Of a stretch of 64,000 nt of DNA, positions 1-12,459 are shown in pieces (the first letter of the stretch is position 1; each line of letters opens with the position of its first letter). Under the pieces are notes generated by a model. It was not told where the DNA came from. It ran no database searches and saw nothing but the letters and a program-made list of their open reading frames with translations. The position numbers and the translations under genes are program-made. Source of the stretch: Theobroma cacao. Taxonomy: Eukaryota > Streptophyta > Magnoliopsida > Malvales > Malvaceae. The stretch lies in assembly GCF_000208745.1 (NCBI RefSeq), contig NC_030858.1:34160364-34224363 (forward strand), given 5' to 3'.

Positions 1-651
1 GGGGGGAAGAGGGGGGGGTGGGTTTATTTTGGCATTTGATTTATTTTTTATATTATTTTACTATTTTGAATGACATTTTTGTTAAATACCCAGATGCTAA
101 ATTTCTATTTTGATGCCTTTTTTTTGGATCAATTTTTATTTGGATTTTTTTTTATTTTGAATTCTGGGATTATTCTGTGTTAAACTTTATTTTGTTTTCC
201 TTTTTGAGTCACTGAATTGATTTTAGTCTGTAAAACGTTCATATTATTAAGTACCCAAATACTCGATTTTGACTTTGATCCTTCATTTTGAGGTTAATTT
301 TGGATCTTCATTTAGTTGGAATCTAGCTGAAATTATGATACTTGAAATTTTCTTGTGAAACCCAACAACTTTTTTCTTTTTTTAGTTCTTTTTTTTTCTA
401 TATTATGCTTTAGATTGCTTCAATTGGATGAGGAATCTGTTTGAAGATCTAAATGAAAACCATGTTTTTGAGTAGTTCCTGTGTTTGTTTTATTGACAGA
501 CCTTTTTTAGATTGCTCGGAAGAAAGATTCGGGCCGTGATTTCAACCTTATATTTGTTCACTTGTGAAGAATTTGGTGGCTTGCTTATATCTAGTTGACT
601 ATCTTCAGAAAACTCAATTTGTGGATTTGAGGCTTTTGATCTATATTGGCA
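1..651 (+). promoter_or_regulatory. 5' flank and probable 5' UTR of the F-box gene
   Basis: T-rich DNA with no credible open reading frame, running up to the first ATG of the F-box gene. The window opens with a G-rich tract (about positions 1-22). Some of this stretch is probably transcribed leader, possibly with an intron, but no TATA box or transcription start can be fixed by eye. Confidence 0.4.
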
Positions 652-1911
652 ATGGAGCATCTACCTGTTGAAGTCATTGGAAACATTTTATCTCGGCTTG
701 GAGGTGCCCGAGATGTGGTGATAGCCTCTGCAACATGTCAAAAATGGCGAGACACATGTCGGAAACACCTTCACACCCTAGAATTTAATTCTGGTGATTG
801 GCCTGTTTATCGTGATATTACACCTAGACGATTAGAGATCCTGATTACTCAAACAATATTCCAAACTACCGGATTGCAAGGCCTATCAATTTTGATGGAT
901 GATGTTGATGAGTTCTCAGCTTCAATTGTTATTGCTTGGCTCATGTATACTAGGGAAACCTTGCGTCGGTTGTCTTATAATGTCCGGACCAGCCCAAATG
1001 TTAACATTCTTGAAATTTGTGGGAGGCAGAAGCTGGAAAAGCTGGTACTAGCCCACAATTCTATAACAGGGGTTGAACCTAATTTTCAGAGATTCCCTTG
1101 TTTGAAGTCCCTCTCTTTGAGTCATGTTAGTATTTCAGCTTTGGATTTGAGCCTTTTGCTCACTGCATGTCCAAAGCTTGAGAGCTTGGAACTTGTCAAT
1201 CCAGAGATAGCAATGTCAGATGCACAGGTGACAGTGGAACTGAGCAGCCCAACATTGAAGAGTATTTATGTTGAAGAAATTAGTTTGGATAAATTTATGC
1301 TGGAGGCTGATAGTATTGAGCGTTTGCACTTGAGGGATTGTGCCCTTGAACTTTTTGAACTGATTGGGAAAGGTACTTTGAAACATTTCAAGATTGATGA
1401 TGTTAGTGTGATACATCTTGACATTGGTGAGACTGTTGATAATCTTGAGATTGTTGATGTCAGCAACTTCACAATCATCTGGCCAAAATTCTACCAGATG
1501 ATTTCAAGATCCTCGAAATTGAGGAAGCTTCGGCTTTGGGACGTGGCCTTTGATGATGAAGATGAGGTTGTGGATTTGGAAACAATTGCTTTTTGTTTTC
1601 CTCAGCTGAACCATCTTTCATTAAGTTATGAATTGAGAGATGGTGTCATGCACTATGGTGTCCAAGGATTTTCTAATTTGGAGAATGTGAGGGTACTGGA
1701 GCTTGGATGGACAGTAATTAATGATCACTTCTCATATTGGGTTGAGGAGCTGCTAAAACGATGCCCAAATCTTAAAAAAATGATTATTTTTGGGGTTGTT
1801 TCAGAAGCCAAATCACGTGAAGAATGCCAGATATTGGCCAGTTTCACCTCATCCATTGTTCAGCTTATGAGGAAATATATGCATGTAGAGGTGGAGTTTG
1901 AATATGAGTAA
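652..1911 (+). CDS. F-box/LRR protein (At1g67190-like)
   Basis: Intronless gene of 419 codons. The first in-frame ATG is at 652, and the reading begins MEHLPVEVIGNILSRL. This is a typical F-box (about residues 2-40), the module that docks substrate receptors onto SKP1 in SCF ubiquitin ligases. The rest is leucine-rich, with recurring L-x-x-L-x-L patterns from about residue 95 to 400 (for example LKSLSLSHVSISALDLSLLL and LNHLSLSYEL), as expected of an LRR substrate-binding surface. The overall look matches the single-copy plant F-box/LRR family of Arabidopsis At1g67190; that match is from memory. The substrate is unknown. The protein probably acts in nucleus or cytosol because no signal peptide or membrane segment is visible. 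No frameshift or internal stop is present. Confidence 0.9.
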   Translation: MEHLPVEVIGNILSRLGGARDVVIASATCQKWRDTCRKHLHTLEFNSGDWPVYRDITPRRLEILITQTIFQTTGLQGLSILMDDVDEFSASIVIAWLMYTRETLRRLSYNVRTSPNVNILEICGRQKLEKLVLAHNSITGVEPNFQRFPCLKSLSLSHVSISALDLSLLLTACPKLESLELVNPEIAMSDAQVTVELSSPTLKSIYVEEISLDKFMLEADSIERLHLRDCALELFELIGKGTLKHFKIDDVSVIHLDIGETVDNLEIVDVSNFTIIWPKFYQMISRSSKLRKLRLWDVAFDDEDEVVDLETIAFCFPQLNHLSLSYELRDGVMHYGVQGFSNLENVRVLELGWTVINDHFSYWVEELLKRCPNLKKMIIFGVVSEAKSREECQILASFTSSIVQLMRKYMHVEVEFEYE

Positions 1912-4900
1912 AATTCTCTCAATTGCATTGTTAAATTCAAGTTTTGGTTGAGTTATAAATTATATGAGCAGATATGCAGGTAAGATTTACAAAATGTAAA
2001 TCCTGAACATCCTTTATTTTTGCATCTTCTAAATGATTGCTGGTATTTCTTCAGTTTGATTGGAAAAATATATGCAATCAAAAGAATACTGTTGTTTTTT
2101 CACTAAATTGTCAGTTTTCTCCATTGCTATTATTGACCTATTTGTTTTATTCCAACATTGAAGATTCTCCCTCTGTAATTTGCACTGCTGTCACATGGAC
2201 TGCCCTTCTTCCTGTTGTATTATTGTCTAATATTATCAGCTTTGATGAAGCTAAAGTTTCAAAAGAACTTTATCCAAAATAATGTACTGCTTTGTGTGTA
2301 TACACGAGCCTAGCCTATGGGAATAACTTCATTCTGGAGTTCATGGATTTTAAGCAGTGAGGGGAAGATTGATAATTGTGATGAATTGCTTTTTTATTAC
2401 ACTCATGGTTAATAGATTTCTTCTGAAAAACTTGATTGTTATTTGAAAATTCTCTGCTTGAAAGTTGTAGCAGTCTCCACCTTTATATTTAAAAGGCGAA
2501 GGGGAACTAATTTCTCAGTGGCTTCCTTTTCCCAAAACTATTGGTTTGCAGATGATGTAGGAAATACTTCAACAACTGTTATAATGCAAATGCAATATAC
2601 ATGGCCATATTGACATATGTTATGACCTATAAAATGAAATCAGATTAGGTCTGTTAATTGATGAAATAACAGGACACGACGAAAACATTCTGAGTTTATA
2701 TAGCAAGTGCTTAGCTCCTGCTGTTCAAGATAAAGCTACTGGGCAAAGCCTTTAATGAGGTTTAGTACTTGTACAATTTGCACATATTTTTTCCTTGTCA
2801 TTTTATCACCTTGCTTCTTGTTAAACCAAATACCAGCAGTGTTCATATCTTTGGTTCCTTGCTTTGACTTATTCTCTTAACAAAAAAACAGGGTGGATTT
2901 TCCTTTTGCAATTTCTGATTGGCTCTTATATGCTATTGATGAAATGGCATACTGCAGGTGCAGGCAACTATTAGAGATCACGAAGTACTAAGACTTTTGC
3001 TTTTCAAAAAAAGAAGTACTTGAAAGTTGAAACCCTTTTTTTCTTGAGCCCTTAACAATGCACCATGAAGAGTACTATTTCAATTTTTTTGCTGCTTTTC
3101 TTTTTTTTTTTTTTTTTTTTGGGGGGGGGGGGGTTTATTGTGTGGTGGGTGTGGGGTGGGGTTGGTGAGTGCATTCACTAAAAATTAGTGAATGCTTACT
3201 CCCTTCACGATCTACCAGCACATATCATGAACTGGATGTGTCTTAATCAGATCTGTGCACCTTATTATTAGAGTTTTTTGTACATCAGGTTTTGATTGTA
3301 AATGTAATCAGACCATATTCATATGTGTTTCGTTGGGGAAATTCACAGAATTGTTACCTACAAGGATGGTTGCATACTACATTTATTTCAGCTGAAGAAA
3401 GGAATTCAGGTTGTAATCTATGAGTTCTTTGTTTCCTGTGTCGTTGGACAGAGATGTGCTTTACTTTGTGTTCATCTACTTACTGTTTGTATTTATTTAA
3501 ACTGGGATGCTCTAGGGATGCTGTTGAGTTTGACAATGAGTCTGCATAAGTGTGCGCGTGTGGATGTGTATTAGAGCAAGAGAAGAAAGTGAAGGGTCTG
3601 CAATGGGGGATGGCATTGATGGTGACTTTACCTTGTCTGCAGGTTTGGGATTTCCGCTGGAATGTTGCCAGCACTGGAATGGAAAGAAACTTCCAGTGGT
3701 TCCTCAATTATATCTCTGTCTTTTCTTTGTGGCCGACTTATGTACATTTCATCAAGACTACTGAGTAGTTTGATGACTATCAATTCTGAGCAAATTTAAT
3801 TTGTCACTCTACCACTTAAACTGCTCCTGTTCTGGTTGGCAGTATTATATTGACTGAATTTATGTGGAAGTTTGATTTAGTATTACTGTTACTATTGTGG
3901 TTTTAACAATTCATTTGTGACTTCAACACTATCTAGCATTAGTTATTATGGTGGAATATAGCTCAGCTTTTGTACATTGATCCATTTTGTTGGATTATTA
4001 TTCTTAATTGGAACTAGATTTGGTGAAATCTTTGCAAGCAAGTGATTGATTTGTCCTTAAATGCCTGACTTATTTCATTGTTTATAGCCGCCTTGCCATG
4101 TAAGATTGTGAACATTTATTTTTCAATTTGATGAATTTTTTTCCTTCGTCACATGGAGTTTACTGTACTGCTGCATTTCTCACGTGTGCAACCATGCATT
4201 AAGGACCTTGACTTTAGGATCCGATGATACTGCAATTTCATTTTCTGTAAGTTGAACGTTCTTTTTTGTTCTGTATTTTTCTTTCATGGCTACCTTGCTG
4301 AAAGGCTGTAAGGGAAACCCTTTAGGCCATGTTCCAACAGTGGCTTACTATTGCATTGCATGTGTTCTTTTTAGGCCATGTGAGAACTTGTGGTTGGACA
4401 GAACACTGGCAAAAAGAAAAAAGTGTTTTACCTTTAGACTCCATATACTAGTCAGAGTATGACAAAGAAACTTGTTAGCAGATGGTCAAAATCATACCTT
4501 CAATGGCCCATTTGGGAGGGAATTCTTCAAATTCTTGATACTTGACCAAAGTGGGGGAAAAGAAAAGAAAAGTATGTAGAAACATACAAAATTGTAAAGC
4601 ACCTACTCCCCTTGTATAGCTGGCTATAGGGAAAAGTTATTCAACCAATTCTTTAACTACCAATTTGGGGGTAGGATAACCAAAGCTACAGTCCACCATC
4701 TCTTAATTTTGATCTTAGCACCTTCTATTTTTCGGCCATTAAAGGGATCTATAAATGGAGAAAAATAAAAACTTTAAGACTGGATTTGAACTTTGAAGCA
4801 AGACAAAGGGAAATTGATTTGTAACAAGACGAGTCAAGGGAGAGAAGCAGGGTGAGGGAAAATGGGATACTTTATTTAGTCACATTAATTTTGTTTCCTT

Positions 4901-7090
4901 GTTTCATTAATATTTTAATAATAGAGTTGTTAGCTTATGCTAAAATGATAATATAATAAATCAGGAGAAGATTTGAAGTAATGACAACTAGATTAGGTGC
5001 AGCTGGTTGTGGTTCATTAGTTATACAGATAATGAAGTTGCTCATGTTTTACCCCACCAAGGATCTAAGCAGAGGGATTAACAAATCAAGTGTTCTTCGG
5101 CATAAACAAGAACCCAAAATGGGGTTTAATTATGTTTATATGGGGTTGGGGTCCAGTGCTAATCATTGGCTAACATGATTATATACTCCCCTGTGATGGA
5201 AGGTCAAGATCATGATACAGCTGATTGATGACGGCTTCTCCCCATGGCATCCCAACTACAACCGAGAGTTTTTTTCACCTGTTGGGGACAGGCAGGGTCA
5301 TGATATAAACTGATACATAACCCTGTCACGCAACTGCGGTAATGATTCAAATCAAGAATCTGATGCAAGTTGGGGTTTAGTTTAAAGCCACTATCTTATG
5401 CAAATTAATAAGCAATACAAGTATAATTCAGTTTCATATGCTTAAATGACAAGCAATGACTTAATCTATAGCTAAACGAAATCTTCTAAAGGTATAATTA
5501 ATACTAGGATTTGATCCCGACCAATCAACTTTTCTACAGACATGGAAAGGATGGAAAACTAGATATAAAGAAACTACAGTTTGTTTTTCTGAAGGAATGC
5601 TAGATCCATGGAATCTATGAAATCTAAAAGGGCTGTTGAAAATCTTGCATATGAGGAACATGTTGTAAGGTTTATTGGGAACAAAAGTATGGACTTAAAA
5701 TACATAATCACCTCATCCATGAACTGTTTCTCCATTTGATCCCGAACCCTCTCCTTCTTTTTTAGACCAATCATTGGTATCATGAAGGAATAATTGGTGG
5801 AAGGCATATTTACCTATAAAAGTAGCAGATGAGCACAACATAAAATATTTGTCTACCACCTCTTTCGTGAAAGGATTATGGGTCCATCTCCTAAAACTCT
5901 CTCTCTCTACCATAATATAATAGTATGTCCTCAATAATGCTGCTCATGGATATCTGAAACCCTTTATTAACAATCTTTTAGACTCAAATATACTAATTAA
6001 TTAATTTGTAGCTTTCTTTAACTTTTCATTTGTTATTCTTTTTGGGTTAGACAGTCTGCAATTGAAGGGTAGCTTTTTGGATTGGGACAAGCTTTGATTT
6101 ACATGTCTAGAGGCAAAGTTTGGGACACTGACAACAAGGAAACCTCACCTAATATGGGAATTAAGCCCTTAATCAGGAACTTATGTGACATCCAGTCTGC
6201 AAATGACTCTGTAGCCTGAGGCCCTCTCCCAAAGAAACAAATTTCTATTAAGGGAAAGGAATCTGAATGTGGCATGGGTTTAGGTGATGACAGGGAATGG
6301 ATGTTGACCCATCAACAAAGGGGATAATACCAAACAAATCCATCTCAAGATCAAGGATTTAATATTCAAGTGGGTTTTGCTTGTTGATGAGTATTCTATT
6401 GTTTTGGTTGAAATGGCATGAGCAGAACATTAAAGAAACAAATACTATTACTTATATTATTATAAAATAAAATGAGACACTCTCTCTCAAGGGACCTTTA
6501 GTTGTCAAAAGTAAACTCATATCTCCCCTTCCCCCTTTGAGATGTATACTATAAAGATCAAGAAAACCACCCCCTTTTTTATGAACTTTCTCCTTTTTGA
6601 TACTCTTTTTCTTTTTACCACCCCTTTTTTATTATGAAAGAAAAGAAAACCTTTTGTCATCTAATATTCAATGTTGAATGCATTGTTATCCATTTATTTT
6701 ATTTGTCTTCCTTCTGTGATGAGTACTTTGCAGCCCGAAGAGGCCACGAAAAAGGACCAATGAAAAAACACAGGCGGTTACAAAGAGAGAGAGAGTGGAG
6801 TAGGAGTCAGTGATCCTAGTGGGTTCCTGCCAGAGACCCCACTGCCTATTTTATACACATTTTTGTAGTTTTTTGTTTGTTTGTTTGAATTTTTATTCTT
6901 ATTTTTTAATTAAACTCAAAGCCCCACACAAGAAGACAGAACTCAAAGAGAGGGTCTGGCCCTAAGGGACAGGTCTGCGAGGCCAAGATTTTGTGTACCA
7001 TGAGAAAAGAGTTTCAAAATCTGATACAAATATTTACACTCTAGAAGAGAAGGTGTTGTATTAAAGCAAAAAGCTCCAAAAAAAAAAAAA
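1912..7090. other. 3' UTR of the F-box gene and intergenic DNA
   Basis: No coding exon could be supported on either strand. The first several hundred bases are likely 3' UTR. A homopolymer run of T (about 3101-3120) followed directly by 13 G (3121-3133) is the only striking low-complexity feature. The last kilobase (about 6000-7090) is the putative upstream regulatory region of the TGA-type bZIP gene. Short open frames here are all short, lack splice-supported partners and look like chance. Confidence 0.5.
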
Positions 7091-7282
7091 AGAAGAGCAG
7101 ACTAATCAATCAGGTTGGTTTCTTCGCATAGAAGTAGAGATAGACAGCAGGAGAAAGAGACACCCATGAAGGATCAAAAGTTGCAAAGAGAGAAGAGATA
7201 TATCTGAGAAAAAGACTGGACCCTCTTTGTTTCTTTTTAGATTCACTTTGACAAGAAAGCTTTGATCTTTTGTCTCTCTGCA

Positions 7283-7285
<3 letters not shown>

Positions 7286-7313
<28 letters not shown>
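7286..7313 (+). repeat. CT microsatellite in the bZIP 5' leader
   Basis: About twelve CT dinucleotides in the presumed 5' UTR of the TGA-type gene. Pyrimidine-rich CT tracts just downstream of transcription starts are common in plant leaders. A second CT-rich tract (about 8976-9100) lies upstream of the alternative first exon at 9431. Confidence 0.7.
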
Positions 7314-7396
7314 GTTCTCTCTTCGTGCCTCTTCTTCTCTTGGCAGGGTTGCTCCCAAGCCAAAAAAAACTTTAGCTCTTAAAACTCATAGCCGAG

Positions 7397-7516
7397 GTAA
7401 ACATATAGAAACTCTTGAGAATGGTTGCTTCCTCTGTTTTTTCCTGGAGCAGAAACAGTTTTCTGTCTTTTCAAGCCAATGTTTTTAATTTTTCTGCAAC
7501 ATATTTTTATTTTCAG
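7397..7516 (+). other. Probable 5' UTR intron of the TGA-type gene
   Basis: A consensus donor (GAG followed by GTAAAC at 7397) and an acceptor (TTTTCAG ending at 7516) bracket a T-rich stretch directly upstream of the ATG at 7558. No long upstream reading frame is disrupted. This is inferred from splice consensus only. Confidence 0.5.
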
Positions 7517-7557
7517 CTGCTTCTGCTTTGGAGAATGGTCTAAAGAACAAGTCTTGC

Positions 7558-10500
7558 ATGGCGAACCATAGAGTTGGAGAGACAGGTTTATCAGACTCAG
7601 GACCTTCAAATCACCATCACCATATTCCTTATGCAGTTCTTCATGGAATGAATGCTCCTACAAGTTTTATGTATGTTTCAATAGTTCCACATACAGCCAT
7701 CAGCTTTCAAGTTCTCCTACTCTTTTAATTTTTTTTTTCAAAATTTGATCCTTTTAATTTGTTTTATTGTTCTGCTCATTGATGAGCTGTAAATTTTTGT
7801 CTGTCAGCCATCAAGAAGGATCTGCGTTTGATTTTGGAGAGCTAGAAGAAGCAATTGTGCTGCAAGGAGTGAAAATTAGAAATGATGAGGCTAAAGGACG
7901 TACGTATGCTCCTTTCCTCTCCTATCATTCACTTATTTTCTGACGTTTGTTAAGCTTAACCAACTCTCCTACAGCTCAAAGAGAGAGAAAAGAGAGTTTT
8001 GAATATGTCTAGAGGGGAAAAGTAAGGGGGGGTGGGAGGGTGGGGTTACCATTTCCAATACAGTAATGATACTGAGGCAAGACACTTGAATGGCATGAGG
8101 CTACAAACATAGAAATCTGACCTGCTTAGCATGATTTTACTGACTCCATAACTGTACAAAAGAGAAAAGGCAGGCAGATCATTAGGTTGCTTCAACCTCT
8201 TTGGCTTTGATATCATATATCGTTGAAAAATCTTGCTTGTCTTTATTTTGGATGATCCTCTGAGATTTTGCTTTTGTGATTCTCTGCAGCTTTATTCACA
8301 ACAGGCAGACCTGCAGCTACTCTGGAGATGTTCCCTTCTTGGCCAATTAGATTTCAGCAAACCCCAAGAGTAGTTTCCTCACTTCTTTTTCTCCCATTGT
8401 TTGACCATGTCTTCCGATACAAGGAGCAGTACTTGATTTTTGGATAATATATAGAAACGTGCTTGACGGTGGACCAGTATTTTGTTTTCAGTTTCATTTG
8501 TAAATATAAGAGAAGAGGTTTCCTATATTCAAAGAGTTGACAAACTTATGGTTTTGCAGTGTTTCTTTAATGCTGTTTAAATGAGTTCCTTGAGGTGATT
8601 CTTGATCATTTTTGGGATTTTTCTATTAATTCCTGTCTGTGAACTTTTGCTCAATCCAGGGAAGTTCAAAGTCGGGAGGGGAAAGCACAGACTCAGGATC
8701 AGCAGTGAATACTCTCTCAAGCAAAACTGAGAACCAGCTGGAACCAGAATCTCCTATCAGCAAAAAGGCATCTTCTTCAGATCATCAGGCTTTTAACCAG
8801 AAGCCTCTGCAGCACCAACAGCATCTACAGCAACACCAGCAGCAGCAGCAACAACGATTAGAGATGGCAAGTGATACCTCAAGAACAGGAATATCACAGA
8901 ATCAATCAGCCAAACCAACACAAGAAAAGGTCTTTAAACTACAGTTACATGCTTAATAATTAATCTCCCTAGTTCTCTCTCTCTCGTACACTCTCCTTCC
9001 CTATCCCAACAACTCAGGAAAAAGTTGGTATCATTTTTGTTATTATTACTGTTCTGATCCTTCTCTCTTTCTTTCTTTCTTTCTCTCTCTCTCTCTGAGC
9101 ATATCTTTATACACAAAGACACAGATCCCAACAACCTACAGAAAATCAAAGGAGACAGAGTTTTTCTGATTCCTGAACGATTTTCTGATGAATGTCTGAC
9201 ATGAAGAGAGGGAGAGAGAGAGAGAGAAAGAGCTGTACACATTGAAAAGCAAAGAGAGAATCTGCACAATATTGTTACTGCCACTCTTTCTTCTCTTCAA
9301 AACTATGACCCCACTTTACTCAATCCCTATAACTCACAGATAAACTTCTTGTTTTTATCCTTTAAAAACCAGTTTTGGAATTAGAAAACCCCCAAATCTA
9401 CACCCACGACCACAAGACAAACCTAAAACGATGGCAGATTTTGATGGTTTTTGCTACCCTTACCATGTTCATGATTACCTGTTACAAGAACAAGAGTCAC
9501 ATCACCATCAGCAATCAGCAACTCTTCCCAGAAATTTTGTGAGATCTCTCTAATCATTATATTCTGTTCTTCCAAAAATTCTAAGAGTACTAATTATTAG
9601 CATCTTCAATATTCTTATTTCTTCACTATATTTATAGTTTTTTTTTTTAAAAAAAAAACTAACATTCTGGTTTTAACTGCCCAAGCTATCATTAGTTTTA
9701 CTGTTAGTAAAATAACTGAAGCAAATAAAATAAACTTTTTTAATATTTCCCTTTTTTTTTCTGGTTCCCCAGCCTCCCAAACTGCCAAATGCTCTCATTT
9801 TCCTGACCAACTTCTTGTCTGTGCTTGATAAGAATCTTTTAAATCACCAACCACTGCATGCCTTTTTTTTTTTTCTCTTTTTATCCCTTTCTTCGTTTAT
9901 TATATCAAATATCAAATGGGTATATACTTCCCCTCATTGTACATCTCTTAATACATACACTTTTTTATAATGTTGCAGAGAAGAGGTTCAACTTCTGAGA
10001 AACAGCTTGATGCTAAGGTAAAAATAACAAAACCCAACTCTTTGTTCTTTGGGTACTTTATGAATTTTTTTGAGTTAAATCTGTTTTTTACAATTGTTTT
10101 CAGACACTGAGACGTTTAGCTCAAAACAGAGAAGCTGCAAGGAAAAGCCGTCTTAGGAAAAAGGTAACATAAAACCATTACATGCGAGAACACTTTTGCA
10201 TGTAGTTTCTAGCTTACGTATCTGTAACTGAAGCCAAAGCTTCTTTTTTGTTTTTCTTTTTAATGTCTAAACAGGCATATGTGCAGCAACTAGAAACAAG
10301 TAGAATAAAGCTAACTCAACTTGAGCAAGATCTTCAGAGAGCACGATCTCAGGTTTCTTCTGTCTCTTCCTTTCTTTCCCTTTAGAGAAAATAAAGTTTA
10401 TTGGCAAGTAAACTATTTTTCTTTTAGCTTTTTATTGGTGGGGGCTTTATTTTTGCTTCTGTTTTTTTAATATTAATGTGCTTTTGACTTTCGGATTTCG

Positions 10501-12428
10501 TGTAATAGGGAGTATTCTTGGGAGGTTGTTCTGCTACAGTTGGAAATATCAGCTCTGGTAAGTTATAAGAAAAAGAATTAATGTTGGACTTACTATTAGA
10601 TTTTAAAGGCCATTGAAAACTTGGAAAGAAGAACCTTTTTGTTAATATTCCTTGTTTAAAATGAAAAAGTTGCCTAGTTAAACACCTGCCTAGGTTAATT
10701 TTTTCCAATTTGATGATTGCTACTTGAACATTGACCCATAGTTTTTTTCCATTTCCTGAAGCTTTTAGTCAATTTTGGAGGATTTTTAAAGAATTTTGAC
10801 CAACCTCAGTATGCAAATTCTTCCCCACTTATTATAAAGGTTGTTTAGCCTTTTCCTAACATTAAAGTTAACCCCAATAGTAATTATATGAATTATTGAT
10901 CCATGGTATATGACTTTTTCCACTTTCAGCAAATCAAGATATGCCTCTTTATTTGTTTCCTGTCCTTAGAAAATACCATTGAACTTTATATTAAGATTAC
11001 TAGTGTATCAATTGGTCGACTGGATTTAAAATATTCATACGACTATGTAGTTACTGGGATCATGCTTTAGTTCAATATTATCACTATTGTTGTTGTCTAT
11101 TCGTCCAGGGGCTGCAATATTTGACATGGAATATTCAAGATGGTTAGAAGATGATCAGAGGCACATGTCCGAGCTAAGAACAGGATTGCATGCCCACCTC
11201 TCCGACAGTGACCTTCGAGTGATTGTAGAGGGCTACATTTCTCATTATGATGAGATTTTCCGGTTGAAGGGAGTGGCTGCAAAAACTGATGTTTTCCATC
11301 TTATAACTGGGATGTGGACGACGCAGGCGGAGCGCTGCTTCCTTTGGATGGGCGGTTTTAGGCCCTCCGAGCTCATCAAGGTTTGAAATATCTAAGTGAC
11401 AATTTCCCTTTTATGTCATAGAGCAAGTAGTACATTAAGACAACAGCAAGCCTGCTGAATATGTTGAGTCATGTCGAAAGGAGGGGGTGAAAGAAAGGAA
11501 AACATGTGGTCCCTTTTAGCAATTTCAGAAAAGACCAAGCTGATATTGCCTAGGAGGGTAGTTTACTGAACTGAATATTCCCTTCTTAAGAACACCTTTT
11601 GCTTTAAAAGTGAGTTTGACAACCTGGAAATGCCCTTAAACCCAGGAGGTGTCCTTTTCTTATGAGTTTTACTTAGCAACTTTACAATATTTTTCACATA
11701 AACTTTCCTTATCAGCTAACTATTATAGGTAGTTACTTTTAGCTCCTGAACTTGAGGAAAAATTTCATCTTCAAGAATTAAAAAGGGACTAAAATGACTA
11801 TTTCCAGTGGCAGTTTCATCTTTAAACTACTTCTGATTCTTTCCTTTTTTTTTTTTTTTGGGTTTTATCATTGGTCAGATGTTAATATCACAATTAGACC
11901 CGTTAACAGAACAGCAAGTGATGGGGATTTACAGCCTCCAGCATTCTTCACAACAGGCAGAAGAGGCACTCACCCAAGGCCTGGAACAGCTCCAGCAGTC
12001 TCTAATTGACACTGTTGCTGGCGGGCCAGGCATTGATGCAATGCAACAAATGGCTGTTGCCTTGGGCAAGCTTGCCAATCTTGAAGGCTTTGTTCGCCAG
12101 GTAATTAACCTTCAGTAGTTGACACCTGCATGTCTACCTCAAATGCTATCAAAAGGTTCTTACAATACTTCCACCTATCAAAAAACATATCAGTTCAATT
12201 CTCAACTCCAATTTATTCCTTTTTTCTAAATTGGGTTGCTTGGATTATAAGCATTCAGAAGCTTAGAATTACACATTGACCAATGCTTTTTGTCAAAATT
12301 GTTGGAAGAAAGAAGTTTTACATAGAATGCAGTGCACCACATCATTTGATCATGACAAATAGAGCTAACTCAACTGAAAAATAATATTTTCTGATACCAT
12401 TTTTAGGTAGATACCATATTTCATGCAC

Positions 12429-12459
<31 letters not shown>

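Noticed and set aside
3101..3133. T-run followed by 13 G, considered as a structural or G-quadruplex signal
   Set aside because: A single homopolymer run lies in non-coding DNA and is error-prone in sequencing; no further evidence of function.
7106..7363. Minus-strand open frames rich in Arg/Glu
   Set aside because: Translation of the CT/GA microsatellite in the leader of the TGA-type gene.
8934..9284. Minus-strand 116-codon frame
   Set aside because: Low-complexity GA/CT sequence opposite the leader of the alternative first exon; no domain.
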